From Haloarcula argentinensis DSM 12282 (lineage in GTDB: Archaea > Halobacteriota > Halobacteria > Halobacteriales > Haloarculaceae): a DNA stretch of 64,000 nt. The notes beneath the pieces are model-generated. The model was not told where the DNA came from. It did no database searches and worked only from the letters and a program-made list of their open reading frames with translations. The DNA lies in assembly GCA_000336895.1 (NCBI GenBank), contig AOLX01000014.1, positions 96,580-160,579 on the forward strand. The letters are read 5' to 3'. Below, piece by piece: positions 26,264-36,814 of the stretch; the stretch's first letter is position 1, and each line of letters begins with the position of its first letter. The position numbers were made by a program, and so were the translations under genes.

Positions 26264-28536
26264 CTGTAACTCACCTGACTCATGACGTGTCGGCTCGTCA
26301 ACTCGGCCGACGCCTCAGTGTAGTCGAACATCTCGACCATGTTGTCCAGCGTCTTCGCCTTGAGCCGAGCCGTCTCAGTCCCGGACGGCGGGTTGTCCCA
26401 CTGGCCGGGCTCGAAGTCCTCGTAGGTCCGCTGGATGTCGTCCCAGTCGTAGCTCCCGAGGACAGTGTTGATGACCGGAATCTCCTTGGGGTTCACGTCA
26501 CCCACACGGAACTCCTCGTCGCGGCGCTGCCACGCGTGACGGTTCAGCGCGGTGATGATCTTCTCGGTGCGGAACTGCTCGACGGCGTGGTCGGGTTCGT
26601 TGCCGTCGTAGTTCTTCTCGTCGAACCGGCCCAGATGCTCGATCTCGAACACCTTCATCTTCAGCGGGTCCGGGTCGACGAGTTCGCCTCGCTCGTTTTC
26701 GATCTGGTCGTCCGATTCCCAGGCGTAGACGTGCTCGATGTACTCCTCGACGGTCGCCTCGTCGACGCGCTTGTCCCGCATCATCGCGTCGAGCACGTCC
26801 TGTTCCTGCTGGCCGAAGATGTAGTTCTTGACAGTCACGACGCGTTCCTCGTACTCCGTGGCCTCACCGGTCGAGAATACAGGCGCGTCCGAAAGCCCTT
26901 CAGCGACGGCGTTGAGCACGTCTCGGGGCATCAGCACGTGTTCGACCGGGAGGTCGGGGTGGTGCCGGTCCTGTGGCTCGTGCAGCAGGTCGGCGATGAT
27001 GTCGCGGACGTAGGTGACTGGGATACCGTGGTCGCCGTCTTCGGCGGTGGTCTCCAGGTCGTAGTCTTCGATGTCGACGCGCTCGTCGCCTTCCATCAGG
27101 TAGCCTCGGTCGAACAGCAGCGCCTTGTCGACGAGGTCCAGCCCGGTCGGGATTTCGGCGCTGTCGAGCCGCGAGACGACGGCGTACAGGGCCGCGGACT
27201 CGACGGTGTGCGGGGCCAGTTCCTTCTCGGTGGCCGTCTCGACCTGATCCCGGACCGAGATGGTCAGTGGCTCCTGAATCCACGTCTCCAGTTCGTCCCA
27301 TGTCTCGGGGTCCCAGACCGCGGTCTCGTTCGTTAGCTCTCGGCGCAGGAGTTGGGCCTCCAGCGAGAGATTCGTCAGGTACGTGAACTCGTGTTTGTCG
27401 AGCCGGCGCTTCAGCGCCTTCAGCGGGTCTTGGCCCTCTCGGTCGGCATGCTTGTTGAGCTGTGCTTCCAGATCCGGGTTCGAGATGATGACGAGCTGGG
27501 TGTCCACGTCCATCCCGATGCCCTTGTCGAGCTTGACGTGGGATTCGTCGGGGACGTTCAACAGCTTCTGGAGCAGGTCGGCGTGCTGGGCAGCGTCCTC
27601 AACGACGGTCAGCAGGCCGTTGCCCTGCGAGAGGACGCCGTCGTAGCTGAACGCCTGCGGGTTCTTGCGGCCCCGGGAATCGAGCTCGCGGAGCATCCCG
27701 TGCATCCACGAGCCGACGAGGCGCTCTTTGGGCGTTCCCTCGTCCTCGGAGTGGAGGATGCCGATGCCGCGGCCCACGTCCACGACGAAGTTCTTTACCC
27801 GGAGGTGGGCCGGCTGGGTGACTGCCGAGAACAGGTCCGTCTCGCCCTGCCGACGGTACTGTTCTTCGAGGAAGTCGTACGCTTCTCGCGAGAACGGGTC
27901 GAGCTGCCCATCGACACGGATCGGGATGTGGTCGTCGAGACGCTCATTGATCTCGGCGAGCAGGTCCGCGCGAACGTCCTCGGGGAACACCGTCAGCGGG
28001 TGTGCCTGAACGGGACTCTCGTACCAGTCGTCCTCGTCTTCGATGGCCGCGTTCCCGTAAGTCATGCTGGTGGCGTTGCCGCCGGCCCCGGCGACGTTCC
28101 ACTCGACGGTGTAGCGCCGGCCTTCGGGCGTCTTCGAATACTCCCGCAGGCCGTTGATGAGACAGCGCTTCAGCTCTGACTTGCCCGTTGCTGTCGGCCC
28201 TTCGAGCCAGATGATCTTCTCGTCTTTCCCGCGGCCGGCCGCGATGGACCGCAGGTCGTCGACGAAGGCGTTCAGCACCTCGGTGTTGCCGAGAATCGCG
28301 TGCTCGCCGTCGTTGTACGGGTCGTCGAAGAAGCGGTAGCGCTCCTTCTCTTCGCCCTCCTCGATAACCATTCGCGTTCCCGCGTCCTCGATGGCATCGA
28401 GGAGGTACTTCGAGGCGTGTGCTGCGACCTGTGGTGTTTCGAGGACGGCGTCGACGTACTCCGCGAGACTCATCGGAGCCTCGTAGGCGGCGTCGAGCGA
28501 CTCGTCCGCGCGGTCGATGTACTCCTGGCCTGTCAT
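26254..28536 (-). CDS. PrkA-type serine protein kinase (second copy)
   Basis: A 760-residue AAA+ protein kinase of the PrkA/YeaG family, starting [18 protein letters not shown]. The PrkA AAA domain has Walker A GPTATGKS at 113-120, IIWLEG before it, and sensor-like segments ([15 protein letters not shown]). The C-terminal PrkA kinase domain ends near [12 protein letters not shown]. It is clearly diverged from the copy just upstream. It overlaps that gene by one base and the DUF444 gene by ten. Pairing of two unequal PrkA proteins suggests a hetero-oligomer, which is inference. Confidence 0.93.
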   Translation of the reverse strand: MTGQEYIDRADESLDAAYEAPMSLAEYVDAVLETPQVAAHASKYLLDAIEDAGTRMVIEEGEEKERYRFFDDPYNDGEHAILGNTEVLNAFVDDLRSIAAGRGKDEKIIWLEGPTATGKSELKRCLINGLREYSKTPEGRRYTVEWNVAGAGGNATSMTYGNAAIEDEDDWYESPVQAHPLTVFPEDVRADLLAEINERLDDHIPIRVDGQLDPFSREAYDFLEEQYRRQGETDLFSAVTQPAHLRVKNFVVDVGRGIGILHSEDEGTPKERLVGSWMHGMLRELDSRGRKNPQAFSYDGVLSQGNGLLTVVEDAAQHADLLQKLLNVPDESHVKLDKGIGMDVDTQLVIISNPDLEAQLNKHADREGQDPLKALKRRLDKHEFTYLTNLSLEAQLLRRELTNETAVWDPETWDELETWIQEPLTISVRDQVETATEKELAPHTVESAALYAVVSRLDSAEIPTGLDLVDKALLFDRGYLMEGDERVDIEDYDLETTAEDGDHGIPVTYVRDIIADLLHEPQDRHHPDLPVEHVLMPRDVLNAVAEGLSDAPVFSTGEATEYEERVVTVKNYIFGQQEQDVLDAMMRDKRVDEATVEEYIEHVYAWESDDQIENERGELVDPDPLKMKVFEIEHLGRFDEKNYDGNEPDHAVEQFRTEKIITALNRHAWQRRDEEFRVGDVNPKEIPVINTVLGSYDWDDIQRTYEDFEPGQWDNPPSGTETARLKAKTLDNMVEMFDYTEASAELTSRHVMSQVSYRWD

Positions 28537-30608
28537 TACTCTTCCATCTCGCTTTTGGCGACCTCCGCACCGGCGAACTCGAGCACTTCCTTGGCGCCCT
28601 CCTCGGAGTAGCCCTGCTCGATGAGGGCGTCGATCCACTGGTTGCGCTCCTCGTCGTCCATCTCCGAACTGGAGACCAGCGCGGAGAAGTTGATGTTGTG
28701 TTTCTTGTCTTCCCAGAGCTTCCGTTCGAGGGCGCGGCGCAGACGGTCGTTGTCCTGTGGGTTGAACGTATCACCCTCGCGGGCGCGCCGGGACACCCAG
28801 TTCGACACTTCCTGCCGGAAGTCGTCCTTGCGGTCCTCGGGGAGGTTCAGCTTCTCCTCGACGGAGCGCAGGAACTGCTCGTCGGGCTCCTGCTCGCGGC
28901 CGGTGAGTTCGTCCTCAACGGTCGCGTCGTCGATGTAGGCCATGACGTGGTCCATGTACTTCTCGCCCTGACGCTGGATCTCGTCCATGTCGTAGGCCAG
29001 CGCGTGGCGCACGTCCTCGATGGCCCGCTCCTTGTACTCCTCGCGGACGAGTTCGAGGAAGCGGTAGTACTTGCTGAACGATTCCTCGTCGATGGAGCCG
29101 TGATTCTCGAGGTTGCCTTCGAGGTGGTTGAACGTCGTCAGCGGCGAGAGGAAGTCGCGGCTGCGGTGCATCGAGTCCATGATGGCCTCGGCGATCTCGT
29201 CGCCGATGAACCGCGGGGAGACGCCGTCCATCCCCTCGCCGATGTCGGCCATCTTCTCGGCCTCCTCGCGGAGCTTCTTCACGTCGACGTCGTCGGCCTC
29301 GTCGATCTCGCCGTTGTAGGCTTTCGCCTTCTGCACGAGGTCGATGGACTCGTTGTCCGGTTCCTCAATGCGGGTGAGGACGCCGAACAGGCCAGCCATC
29401 TCCAAGGTGTGGGGCTCGACCTGGATATCCGGCAGGTCGGCGTTGCGCAGCATCTTCTGGTAGATCTGAGCTTCGGCCTCGTACTGGAGGACGTACGGGA
29501 AGTCGATTCGCTTGGTCCGGTCGTTGAACGCCTCCATCTTCTCGTCGCCCTTCTTGTCCCGGTACTCGGGCATGTTCGTCCGGCCGACGATGACCTGGTC
29601 GATGTCGATGCGGGGGTTGTTCTTTGGCTTGATTGTCTGTTCTTGACTGGCATGGAGGAAGTCATAGAGGAACTCCCGCTGGAGCTTCAGCAGCTCCTCC
29701 CCCGAGAAGATGCCGCGGTTGGCGTTACAGAACGCTCCGGAGTAGTCGAAGGCTCGCGGGTCGCTCTCGCCGTAGATGGCGATCTTCGAGTAGTTGACGT
29801 CGCCCGTGAGCTCCGTCTCGTCCTGATTTTTCTTGTCCTTTGGTTCGAACGTCTCGATCCCGCGGCGCTGGTTCTCATCGGCGACGAAGCGGACGATCTC
29901 GACGTGGTTTTCGAGGACGGACTGTAGGTCATCGTCGTATTCGGCCAGCAGCCGGTCCATGTAGAACTCCGAGGCCGGGTCCAGGGACTGCTCGTTCCGG
30001 ATGGTGTAGGGGGCCTCGAGCGCCGCGTTGATGTCCTCGATGACCTTGTCCCGCTGTGCCTGCGGGAGGAGCACGAGCGGGTCCTGGTTCATCGGCGACC
30101 GGACCACGTCGTCGGCGGGGTCCTGGTCGTGGATGACGTCACAGAGGTTCGTCCAGCGGAACGTATACATCCGGCCCTCGTCCCGGCTGGTGTAGTCCTC
30201 GAAGTAGCGCCGGACTTGGCGGTCGAAGTCGGACTTCCCGGAGCCGACCGGTCCCAGAAGGAGCTTGATCCGCTTCTCGGGACCGAGTCCGCGAGCGCCG
30301 GATTTGACCTTGTTGACAAACTCGTGGATGGCCTCGTGGATGACCCGTCCGTAGAAGGTGTTCTCACCGTCGTTCAGCGGGTCCTCGCTCGCTAGTTCGT
30401 ACTCGACCACGCCGGCCTCCTCGTCGTAGGTCTTGCCGTAGTAGTCGAACATATCCGCCACGCGCTGGTGGGCGTTGCGGGCGATCTTTGGCTCGTTGTA
30501 CAACTGTTGCAGATACCAGTCGAACGTGTTCGTCTTCCGGAGGTCCGCCGGTATCGTGTCACGGTACTCCTTGCTCAGCGCTTCGAGTGTCTCTTTGTTC
30601 TTGCTCAT
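28536..30608 (-). CDS. prkA: PrkA-type serine protein kinase (first copy)
   Basis: A 690-residue PrkA family kinase and first gene of the four-gene operon. Walker A GPVGSGKS is at 119-126. The segments RVADMFDYYGKTYDEE, RGIFSGEELLKLQREFLYDFLHASQEQTIKPKNNPRIDIDQVIVGRTN and the C-terminal SPRFIGDEIAEAI...LSPLTTFNHLEG are the family signatures, closer to bacterial PrkA/YeaG than the second copy. Bacterial PrkA is a stress-induced Ser kinase or AAA protease. The ATG is preceded by a long A+T-richer intergenic region; a TATA-like TTATATG near 30865-30880 would give a leader of roughly 240 nt. Confidence 0.95.
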   Translation of the reverse strand: MSKNKETLEALSKEYRDTIPADLRKTNTFDWYLQQLYNEPKIARNAHQRVADMFDYYGKTYDEEAGVVEYELASEDPLNDGENTFYGRVIHEAIHEFVNKVKSGARGLGPEKRIKLLLGPVGSGKSDFDRQVRRYFEDYTSRDEGRMYTFRWTNLCDVIHDQDPADDVVRSPMNQDPLVLLPQAQRDKVIEDINAALEAPYTIRNEQSLDPASEFYMDRLLAEYDDDLQSVLENHVEIVRFVADENQRRGIETFEPKDKKNQDETELTGDVNYSKIAIYGESDPRAFDYSGAFCNANRGIFSGEELLKLQREFLYDFLHASQEQTIKPKNNPRIDIDQVIVGRTNMPEYRDKKGDEKMEAFNDRTKRIDFPYVLQYEAEAQIYQKMLRNADLPDIQVEPHTLEMAGLFGVLTRIEEPDNESIDLVQKAKAYNGEIDEADDVDVKKLREEAEKMADIGEGMDGVSPRFIGDEIAEAIMDSMHRSRDFLSPLTTFNHLEGNLENHGSIDEESFSKYYRFLELVREEYKERAIEDVRHALAYDMDEIQRQGEKYMDHVMAYIDDATVEDELTGREQEPDEQFLRSVEEKLNLPEDRKDDFRQEVSNWVSRRAREGDTFNPQDNDRLRRALERKLWEDKKHNINFSALVSSSEMDDEERNQWIDALIEQGYSEEGAKEVLEFAGAEVAKSEMEE

Positions 30609-31218
30609 GCTATCTCAGTAGTTCGTCGTGGCTGCAGGCGACCACCGACTGTTGCAGGATGACCCCGGGGCTGTGTGTCTACTCGGTGTCGATGCTGTCC
30701 GCCGCAGATGTGGCCGCATACGGCCGCTGAAGTACCCTTCGCTGCAGGGTGGCGCGTGTACCCTTCCATGGCTGACCTGCCGGGCGGAACACGGGGACTG
30801 TTCCGTCTTGGTGTGGTAACGGGAGACAGTGTCGAACTGTTTCCGATACTATTTACAGTACGAGTTCTGTTCATATAAGAACTTTGCCCTACTGTGGCCA
30901 TACCGCCGATAAATTCCGGTGTTCTGGTCAGCCGAATGCGGGGATAGCGGGCCACAACTATGTTAACACATCTCATTAGTTTTTGATTGGTTTATATACT
31001 GTGTCGGTTGTCAACTGTTCTCTTCGGTGTGTCGGCCAGTGTTTAGCGCTGGATTGATGTGAATCTGTTGCCGTATTGATTGGCGGTTGCGAACGGGACA
31101 CACGGAATGGCGACCTAATGTACCGGCGTTGCCATCACGCAACCGAGTGTCGGTCTCTGGAGTTGGCGACGCTGGGACGGACCAGCGGATTCTTGCCGGT
31201 CCACGCCAATTCGGCGGT
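30609..31218. other. intergenic region upstream of the PrkA operon and the 31219 gene
   Basis: I see no convincing gene. A TATA-like element on the minus strand (about 30865-30880) could serve prkA with a long leader. TTTATATACT (about 30989-30998) on the plus strand could serve the gene at 31219, again with a long leader. Short frames here lack coding character. Confidence 0.35.
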
Positions 31219-31596
31219 ATGGACCTGTCGGGCCTCCCCGAAGACTGGACGGTGTGGAACGAGACCGACGAGAAGCTCATCCTCGCGTACCGCCCGGATG
31301 TGTTCGACTCGGAGCAGTTTCCAGCTCCGTGTCTCCCGACCATCTATCTCACGCGCGGGAAACGAACCCGCCGCCCCGGCGCTGACCGGACCGGGGAGCG
31401 CTGGTACGTCACCTTCTATCTGGAACCCGAAGTCGAGCGCGACGCCGATTCCTACGAGGGCCGCGACGCTGCCGTCGAGGGCGCTGTGGAACTCGCGACT
31501 CGCTTCGCCGACGGTGAACTGGACTACCGCTCGCTGTACCAGGTGCCCCGCGAGACGTATCTGGACAAACTGGACGACCTGACCGGTCGGACATGA
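31219..31596 (+). CDS. conserved haloarchaeal protein (DUF5820-like)
   Basis: A 125-residue protein starting MDLSGLPEDWTVWNETDEK. Pieces such as LAYRPDVFDSEQFPAPCLPTIYLTRG, WYVTFYLEPEVE and YQVPRETYLDKLDDLTGR recur, from memory, in a haloarchaea-specific family catalogued as DUF5820. No catalytic motif is visible. Upstream in-frame codons to 31087 were rejected because they are Arg/Gly-rich and look non-coding. It lies 32 bp ahead of the UPF0179 gene on the same strand and is probably co-transcribed. Confidence 0.8.
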   Translation: MDLSGLPEDWTVWNETDEKLILAYRPDVFDSEQFPAPCLPTIYLTRGKRTRRPGADRTGERWYVTFYLEPEVERDADSYEGRDAAVEGAVELATRFADGELDYRSLYQVPRETYLDKLDDLTGRT

Positions 31597-31628
31597 CGCT
31601 TTACCGTGGCGACGTTCTATAGTCCGGT

Positions 31629-32081
31629 ATGACCACTGTTACGCTCGTCGGGACGCGCCTCGCCGAGGCCGGCGCGGAGTTCGTCTACCGCGGCGAAGCC
31701 AGCGGCTGTGCTGACTGTCCCTACCGCGACCAATGCCTCAACCTCACGACCGGAAACCGCTACCGGATCACCAACGTCCGACAGAGCGGGCAAACGCTAG
31801 ACTGTGCTATGCACGACACCGGCGTTCGAGCTGTCGAGGTCGAGCCCGCACCGATTCAGGCCAACGTCCCCTCGAAGGGTGCGTACGCTGGAAGTAAGGC
31901 GTCACTGATGGGCCCCTGTCCACACACCGAGTGTCCCAGCCATCCCTACTGTGAGCCTGCTGGGGCTGAATTTGATGAGGAATATCGTATATCTGAGATT
32001 ACTGGTGATCCGCCGCATGACTACTGTATGCTAGATCGGGACCTGACGTTGGTTGAGTTGGAAGCGCCGGAAGATGGCTGA
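31629..32081 (+). CDS. UPF0179 family protein
   Basis: A 150-residue archaeal protein of the UPF0179 family. Cys pairs and clusters at GCADCPYRDQC, LDCAMHD, GPCPHTECPSHPYC and HDYCMLD suggest a metal or Fe-S centre. ANVPSKGAYAGS is the central conserved segment. The function is unknown. It follows the DUF5820-like gene by 32 bp. Its stop codon marks the edge of the A+T-rich surface-glycan island, and a short open frame begins inside its last codons. Confidence 0.9.
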   Translation: MTTVTLVGTRLAEAGAEFVYRGEASGCADCPYRDQCLNLTTGNRYRITNVRQSGQTLDCAMHDTGVRAVEVEPAPIQANVPSKGAYAGSKASLMGPCPHTECPSHPYCEPAGAEFDEEYRISEITGDPPHDYCMLDRDLTLVELEAPEDG

Positions 32082-32232
32082 AGGAATTCCCCGGTACGTC
32101 GTGTGTGTTTTTCCACATCTGGCAACGAAACGGATCTCTCGGGGCTATTCAGACATTCTTGATTTCTTCAATGATGAGATAGAGAGCACTATGGAGCGCC
32201 ATCTCAAAAAGCGACAGCTGAATTCACAATAA
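32074..32232 (+). CDS. possible small protein, 52 aa, at the island edge
   Basis: An open frame of 52 codons starts with ATGGCTGA overlapping the UPF0179 stop and reads as a plausible amphipathic protein (TKRISRGYSDILDFFNDEIE...). The overlap would allow translational coupling. It is equally plausible that this is the decayed tail of a gene cut at the island boundary. I do not recognise it. Confidence 0.3.
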   Translation: MAEGIPRYVVCVFPHLATKRISRGYSDILDFFNDEIESTMERHLKKRQLNSQ

Positions 32233-32272
32233 CGCTGGATATATGAAATATGGTAGATTGGTGGGGTTGTCC

Positions 32273-33436
32273 CTATGAAACAATCCGATTGTAGAGATCT
32301 GCATACTCTTTGCCAACCCTTTCGGGAGTGTACTTCTCTACTTCACGTTTTCCAGATTTAGCCATTGATTCTCTCATTTTTTCATCGCTTAACACTTCCT
32401 GAAGCGTTTCTGCTAATGCCTGTGTATCAAATGGATCGTAGAATTCGGCTACATCTTTGAGGATGTGTGATGAACTAGGATTTTCGGAGGCAACGATCGG
32501 CGTCCCAGACGCCATCGCTTCTAACCAAGTTCGTGAGAAGGGCTCTGTATATTTTGAGGCATGAATGAGTAACCCTGCATCATTGTAAACTTCGGGCAGC
32601 TTGTCATATGGGCTATAATTCAGGCTCACCTGTGCGAGACCCTCTTTCGAGATAAGATCTTTAATTTTCGGCTTCAGTTCTCCTTTGCCATAGATTTTGA
32701 GTCTCCAGTTGTTTTTTATTTCTTCTGGAAGAGAATCAAACGCTTGTATGACCTGGATAGGGCCTTTATTACCGTATAGTTGACCAATGAATAAGATATC
32801 GCGTTTGCCGTTTATTCCAGCAGACCTGAAACGATCATCCAAAATATTTGGAATCACGTCTATTTTTTCGGGATCATACCCGGAACGCGTCATTACCGTT
32901 TTCATCCCCTCTGTTTGAACAGTGTAATGATTAACCCGTTTGGAAAGTGTCTTCCCAATATACTCTATTACGCTACGGATTGGTGCTTGAATGCCAGTAT
33001 ATCCACGGGTTCGAGAATGTCGGTATGTCGTTGATAAACCATATTGAGGTAGTCCCTCCCGGAGGTGTTGCTCGGGATCAGGCGATATCCACGTATGATT
33101 GTTCATTGTAGAGACAGTTGGTGTTGAACTCCGTAGAACCACCCCGGGCAAGTGCCTTACATTATACACATGAAGTAAGTCATATTCTTCCAGAGAAGGT
33201 AAATGACGGAATACACTGATATTTTCGCCAATCGTTTTTGGACCCGGATAGTGAGATTGGTCTGGGAGCCTGTAAATACCGTTTTGTTTTACAAGTGATT
33301 TCTCATCCCCCACAGTGGCAAACATGTCAACATTGATACCTTGGTCGCGTAAACTATCCGCTATTAGTTTGCTGCTAATTCCTGCCCCCCCTGGATTATC
33401 TGGAGGGAATTCTGATGTTATAAACCCCACTTTCAT
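32273..33436 (-). CDS. glycosyltransferase family 4
   Basis: A 387-residue GT-B enzyme. The N-terminal Rossmann domain opens MKVGFITSEFPPDNPGGAGISS, the donor domain contains LFIGQLYGNKGPIQVIQAF, and the GT4 nucleotide-sugar motif EPFSRTWLEAMASGTPIVASE (E-x7-E) lies near the C-terminus. It transfers a sugar from a nucleotide donor to a lipid- or glycan-linked acceptor on the cytoplasmic face; the donor is unknown. Base composition is clearly A+T-richer than the flanking housekeeping genes. It is the first gene of the glycan island, on the minus strand. Confidence 0.92.
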   Translation of the reverse strand: MKVGFITSEFPPDNPGGAGISSKLIADSLRDQGINVDMFATVGDEKSLVKQNGIYRLPDQSHYPGPKTIGENISVFRHLPSLEEYDLLHVYNVRHLPGVVLRSSTPTVSTMNNHTWISPDPEQHLREGLPQYGLSTTYRHSRTRGYTGIQAPIRSVIEYIGKTLSKRVNHYTVQTEGMKTVMTRSGYDPEKIDVIPNILDDRFRSAGINGKRDILFIGQLYGNKGPIQVIQAFDSLPEEIKNNWRLKIYGKGELKPKIKDLISKEGLAQVSLNYSPYDKLPEVYNDAGLLIHASKYTEPFSRTWLEAMASGTPIVASENPSSSHILKDVAEFYDPFDTQALAETLQEVLSDEKMRESMAKSGKREVEKYTPERVGKEYADLYNRIVS

Positions 33437-33958
33437 GTCTAAAAATTAATACTGGTGTCCAATATTATCCTTTTGATTGAATCATGCCATTTAGACTGGG
33501 GTATGAATTATAGTAAATACGACATAACCTCTCGTACGAATTCACTGGTCTTCCCAGCCCTCATTTCGACATTGAGCATCTATATATGACACCATAGCAC
33601 ACAGTCTGGGTGAAAACTATGGATATAAAAGTGACAACAGTTCTCACTAAGCACCGGACATGGTTTCATTAAGTTAATTCAAAATAGACTGTTGTATCGT
33701 TCTCGGATCTGACTGAGAATATAATACTAGATGCAAAAATATAAAATCGATTGACATCAAAGATGTACCACTTTTGGGCATTGTAATATGTTTGTTTTTA
33801 CACGTTCAGAAGAGACAGTCCCGGATTGGCTCAGGTTGTTCAGTTTCGCATGGAATAGCGTTATGTGAGTACGATGGCGGCACCAGAGCGAGAGATTTTT
33901 TATAATTGACACTGCTAGGGGATAAATAATCAGTCGAATCAGAGTGAGTCCTTGAACC
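33437..33958. other. A+T-rich intergenic region in the glycan island
   Basis: This 522-bp stretch between divergent genes has no credible coding frame on either strand. Its low G+C and several TATA-like runs (for example around 33720-33745) fit promoters for the two flanking genes. Confidence 0.4.
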
Positions 33959-35614
33959 GTGAAAACTCAAAGTCAACGAGCCAAAATTGCACTAATTCTG
34001 ACGCTCCTTGGGACATCAGGCACAGCACTATTATTCTCTTTTGGATACTATCTCTCGATAATTAGCCTCTCTATCGTTCTGTTAGTTGCTGTGTATCTTG
34101 TTAGACGAAAACCAATACTTGCGCTAGCAATCTTCGTATCCGGTCTTGTTGTACTGCGTGTTCAAATCTACCTCTCAACCCCCTCAATGATTGGAATGGA
34201 TCCAGATAAAGTTGCTGTTGGTGTTGAGCGCATCATTCTATCTGGGTCGACCGATTCCATTGGCAGACTAGCCTTTTATCAAGTTGCGGCAAACTTCCAT
34301 GTTCTTGCCGCAACCACTGGAATTCTTCTAAATGTGGGCGGCCGAGATGCTCTAGTCATCTCTCCAATCCTTCTGACAATTGTCCCTCCAGTTGCAGCAA
34401 TAGCAATTGCTCGGCGATTTCAATATGATGGACTTATTGCGGGAATTATCACTGCGAGCGCATCAACGCTTGCGGCGTGGAGTGTCCAACCCATTCCACA
34501 GGGGCTGGCCGTCCCACTTGTCGCCATTTACCTCTTATCTGCCATTATTTACTTTCAGCTTGAGAAATGCGAACGGTATTCTGGAGCCATTCCAAAAATA
34601 GCTCTATTACTGAGCCTTCTTATTGCACTTATGTTCACTCATAAACTCTCTCTTGGGTTCATTGCGCCCATTTTTGCCACAGCGACACTACTCTCAAGGG
34701 GGAATCGACTGCTAGGGAGTTTTACTATAATCATAGTCTGTCTGGCCACTTTACAGTGGTTTTTTGCGACAAATTTCGGGTGGGGATTGTTCAATGTGAT
34801 ACTTCTCCCATCTATCGCCGGTGCGTCATTCTCCACCGGTGCTGTTAACCTCTCAGCAGCATCGCCAGTCCTTGGTGGGCTTTGGGGATCAATCCTGACG
34901 AATTTACATTGGTTATCTCTCGGTGCCGCAGCTGGAGTCGGCTGGATGGTCTTTGGCTACCGACAGTACAGAGCCCACAATCCATCAATACAGCTATTAA
35001 TTTCCGTGGGAATGATGAGCGCTATTCTCGTCGCGATATCGGTCTTTGGTCCTGGTGTTGCATACACTCGGATTATTCTACTGTCGGTTGTTCCGTTCGC
35101 TATATTTACCGAATTCGGAGTTGAACGCCTTCCTCATATGGGTACAATCCTTGTTGTAGGACTGCTTATTCTAGTCCAAGTGACTGCACCGATTGCGTCA
35201 CCGGACCACCCTGGCCAATTCAGACAGTATCTCACCGAAGAAGAACAACACGCAAAGGGAACTATTGATGGAGTGACGAGCAGTGTCTCGACAGACCTCT
35301 ACTATGCGCGGGAGCTACACGAGATTTCCGCCAATAGAACCTATCAGACAGGAGAAGGTCACTCTCTGCAAGACGGATGGAGACCGATTGGAGAACGATT
35401 ATTCAACGGTAACATCTCCAGTGTGAAGGGTAACATAGTACTCAGAGACATCAATCGCTATCGGATGAGTGGAACACAAGTACTCAATTATACACCACGA
35501 CATGAATTAAGACATCGCTCGGTTGTATATTCCTCCGGAAGTGTTCAGTTGATCGCGGAATCAAACTACACGTCCCCAGAACACAGAGATACATCGGCTG
35601 TCTCTCCAGTCTAA
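33959..35614 (+). CDS. polytopic membrane protein, GT-C-like
   Basis: A 551-residue protein with roughly eleven or twelve hydrophobic segments up to residue ~430, then a polar C-terminal domain of about 120 residues. The first large loop carries D81-P-D (MIGMDPDKVAV), where GT-C glycosyltransferases usually hold an acidic metal-binding motif. I infer a lipid-linked-sugar-dependent glycosyltransferase or a polymerase, but no family signature proves this. The start is a GTG at 33959. Its topology resembles the partial membrane protein at the right edge of the window. It sits between a GT4 gene and an AlkP-superfamily gene. Confidence 0.75.
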   Translation: MKTQSQRAKIALILTLLGTSGTALLFSFGYYLSIISLSIVLLVAVYLVRRKPILALAIFVSGLVVLRVQIYLSTPSMIGMDPDKVAVGVERIILSGSTDSIGRLAFYQVAANFHVLAATTGILLNVGGRDALVISPILLTIVPPVAAIAIARRFQYDGLIAGIITASASTLAAWSVQPIPQGLAVPLVAIYLLSAIIYFQLEKCERYSGAIPKIALLLSLLIALMFTHKLSLGFIAPIFATATLLSRGNRLLGSFTIIIVCLATLQWFFATNFGWGLFNVILLPSIAGASFSTGAVNLSAASPVLGGLWGSILTNLHWLSLGAAAGVGWMVFGYRQYRAHNPSIQLLISVGMMSAILVAISVFGPGVAYTRIILLSVVPFAIFTEFGVERLPHMGTILVVGLLILVQVTAPIASPDHPGQFRQYLTEEEQHAKGTIDGVTSSVSTDLYYARELHEISANRTYQTGEGHSLQDGWRPIGERLFNGNISSVKGNIVLRDINRYRMSGTQVLNYTPRHELRHRSVVYSSGSVQLIAESNYTSPEHRDTSAVSPV

Positions 35615-35737
35615 ACCGTAATTTCACCGTATTGTACAGATATGTCTATATGTGAAAAGTAACTCAAATTTGATTAGAGTGTCTCTGTCGGTCCTGATAT
35701 TGAGATCACTGTCTCCTGATTAAACACTGACTTGTCT

Positions 35738-36814
35738 TCACATCTTATATCCAAGATCCTCCAGTCGTTCTTCCATATCTTGTGAAAACTCTCCCTCAAG
35801 TTTAGAGAGATTCTCAGGCGAGGTTATGTAATCCTCTGCTACTGATACCAGTCCTGACACATTACGAACGTTTTCTGGATTCCGTTCCCCTTGGTCGGTG
35901 ATGTAGTGATAGGCTTGTTCATCGTCACCGAACGGATACCAGAAATCCTGGGGCGGCGAGACATTATGCCGAATATATTTCCAAGATTTATCTCTGACTG
36001 TTACAGTGTGGCCGTTCTCATCTACCGTATCAGAGATTACGGGCTCCTTTATCGGTGTATTGGATAATAAATCGCCACTTCCGCTTTCTGAGGGGAAATC
36101 TCCGGGCCGCTCAGAGATAAGTTCGGCGAGAAGTTCATGAATCCATGCTAGTGAAAAAGGAGTTTGAATCCTCCGTGACGACATATCTGGAACTCGAACT
36201 AACATCGGAATGTGGAGTAATTCATCGTAATGATGATGTCTTGGGTGCCCATACATTTCTTTTCTATCAAATAATACTTCTCCATGGTCGGCTGTTATAA
36301 GAAGAATCGTTTCATCCCATATCCCGGCAGATTTAAGATGATCAACGAACTCCCGTACTTGCCGATCAACATACCTTAACCCGTCATCGTATAATCGACG
36401 ATATCCATCTGAGTCAATGCCTGCTACTCGATCTGCATCTCTCAGTAAATTCTTATGTACTGGTGTATCACCGACACCAGGATGGATGGGCGCATGTAAA
36501 TCCATGAGATGAGTCCACCCAAACATTGGCTTGGCTGTATCGTTAAGTTCTCCAATGAACTCCTGAAGGACGTACTCAGCACGGTGTGTCGGCCATTCAC
36601 CACGCGTCTGTAGCAACCGGTGGGCTATGTATGGAACGGTATATGGAGTCCATAGTGAATCATATTTTCTCATCCGGGTTTTTATATCATGAGCGTAGTC
36701 GGCAACGGAGAAACCCGAGTCGTCACCTCCCGTCTCTGCCTTTGGGTCGCTTCCATCTGTCTGCAAATTTCGGAACAAATCGAATCCCAAGTTGAAATTC
36801 CGGTTCTCAGTCAT
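35738..36814 (-). CDS. AlkP-superfamily (sulfatase-like) protein, C-terminal part of a split gene
   Basis: 358 residues that continue exactly where the 36811-37122 frame stops: together they make about 461 residues, the size of the two intact paralogues in this island. The C-terminal metal site is visible in LLITADHGEVLFDR (Asp-His), and the end MEERLEDLGYKM matches the ends of both paralogues. The two frames overlap as ATGA, so this part could be translated by termination-reinitiation; otherwise it is half of a frameshifted pseudogene. The N-terminal metal Asp and the nucleophile are in the other half, so it cannot be active alone. Confidence 0.7.
   Translation of the reverse strand: MTENRNFNLGFDLFRNLQTDGSDPKAETGGDDSGFSVADYAHDIKTRMRKYDSLWTPYTVPYIAHRLLQTRGEWPTHRAEYVLQEFIGELNDTAKPMFGWTHLMDLHAPIHPGVGDTPVHKNLLRDADRVAGIDSDGYRRLYDDGLRYVDRQVREFVDHLKSAGIWDETILLITADHGEVLFDRKEMYGHPRHHHYDELLHIPMLVRVPDMSSRRIQTPFSLAWIHELLAELISERPGDFPSESGSGDLLSNTPIKEPVISDTVDENGHTVTVRDKSWKYIRHNVSPPQDFWYPFGDDEQAYHYITDQGERNPENVRNVSGLVSVAEDYITSPENLSKLEGEFSQDMEERLEDLGYKM

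Noticed and set aside
28419..29927. 502-codon open frame on the plus strand
   Set aside because: It is antisense to the PrkA genes with repetitive Val/Leu/Asp-rich composition; the PrkA frames carry Walker motifs.
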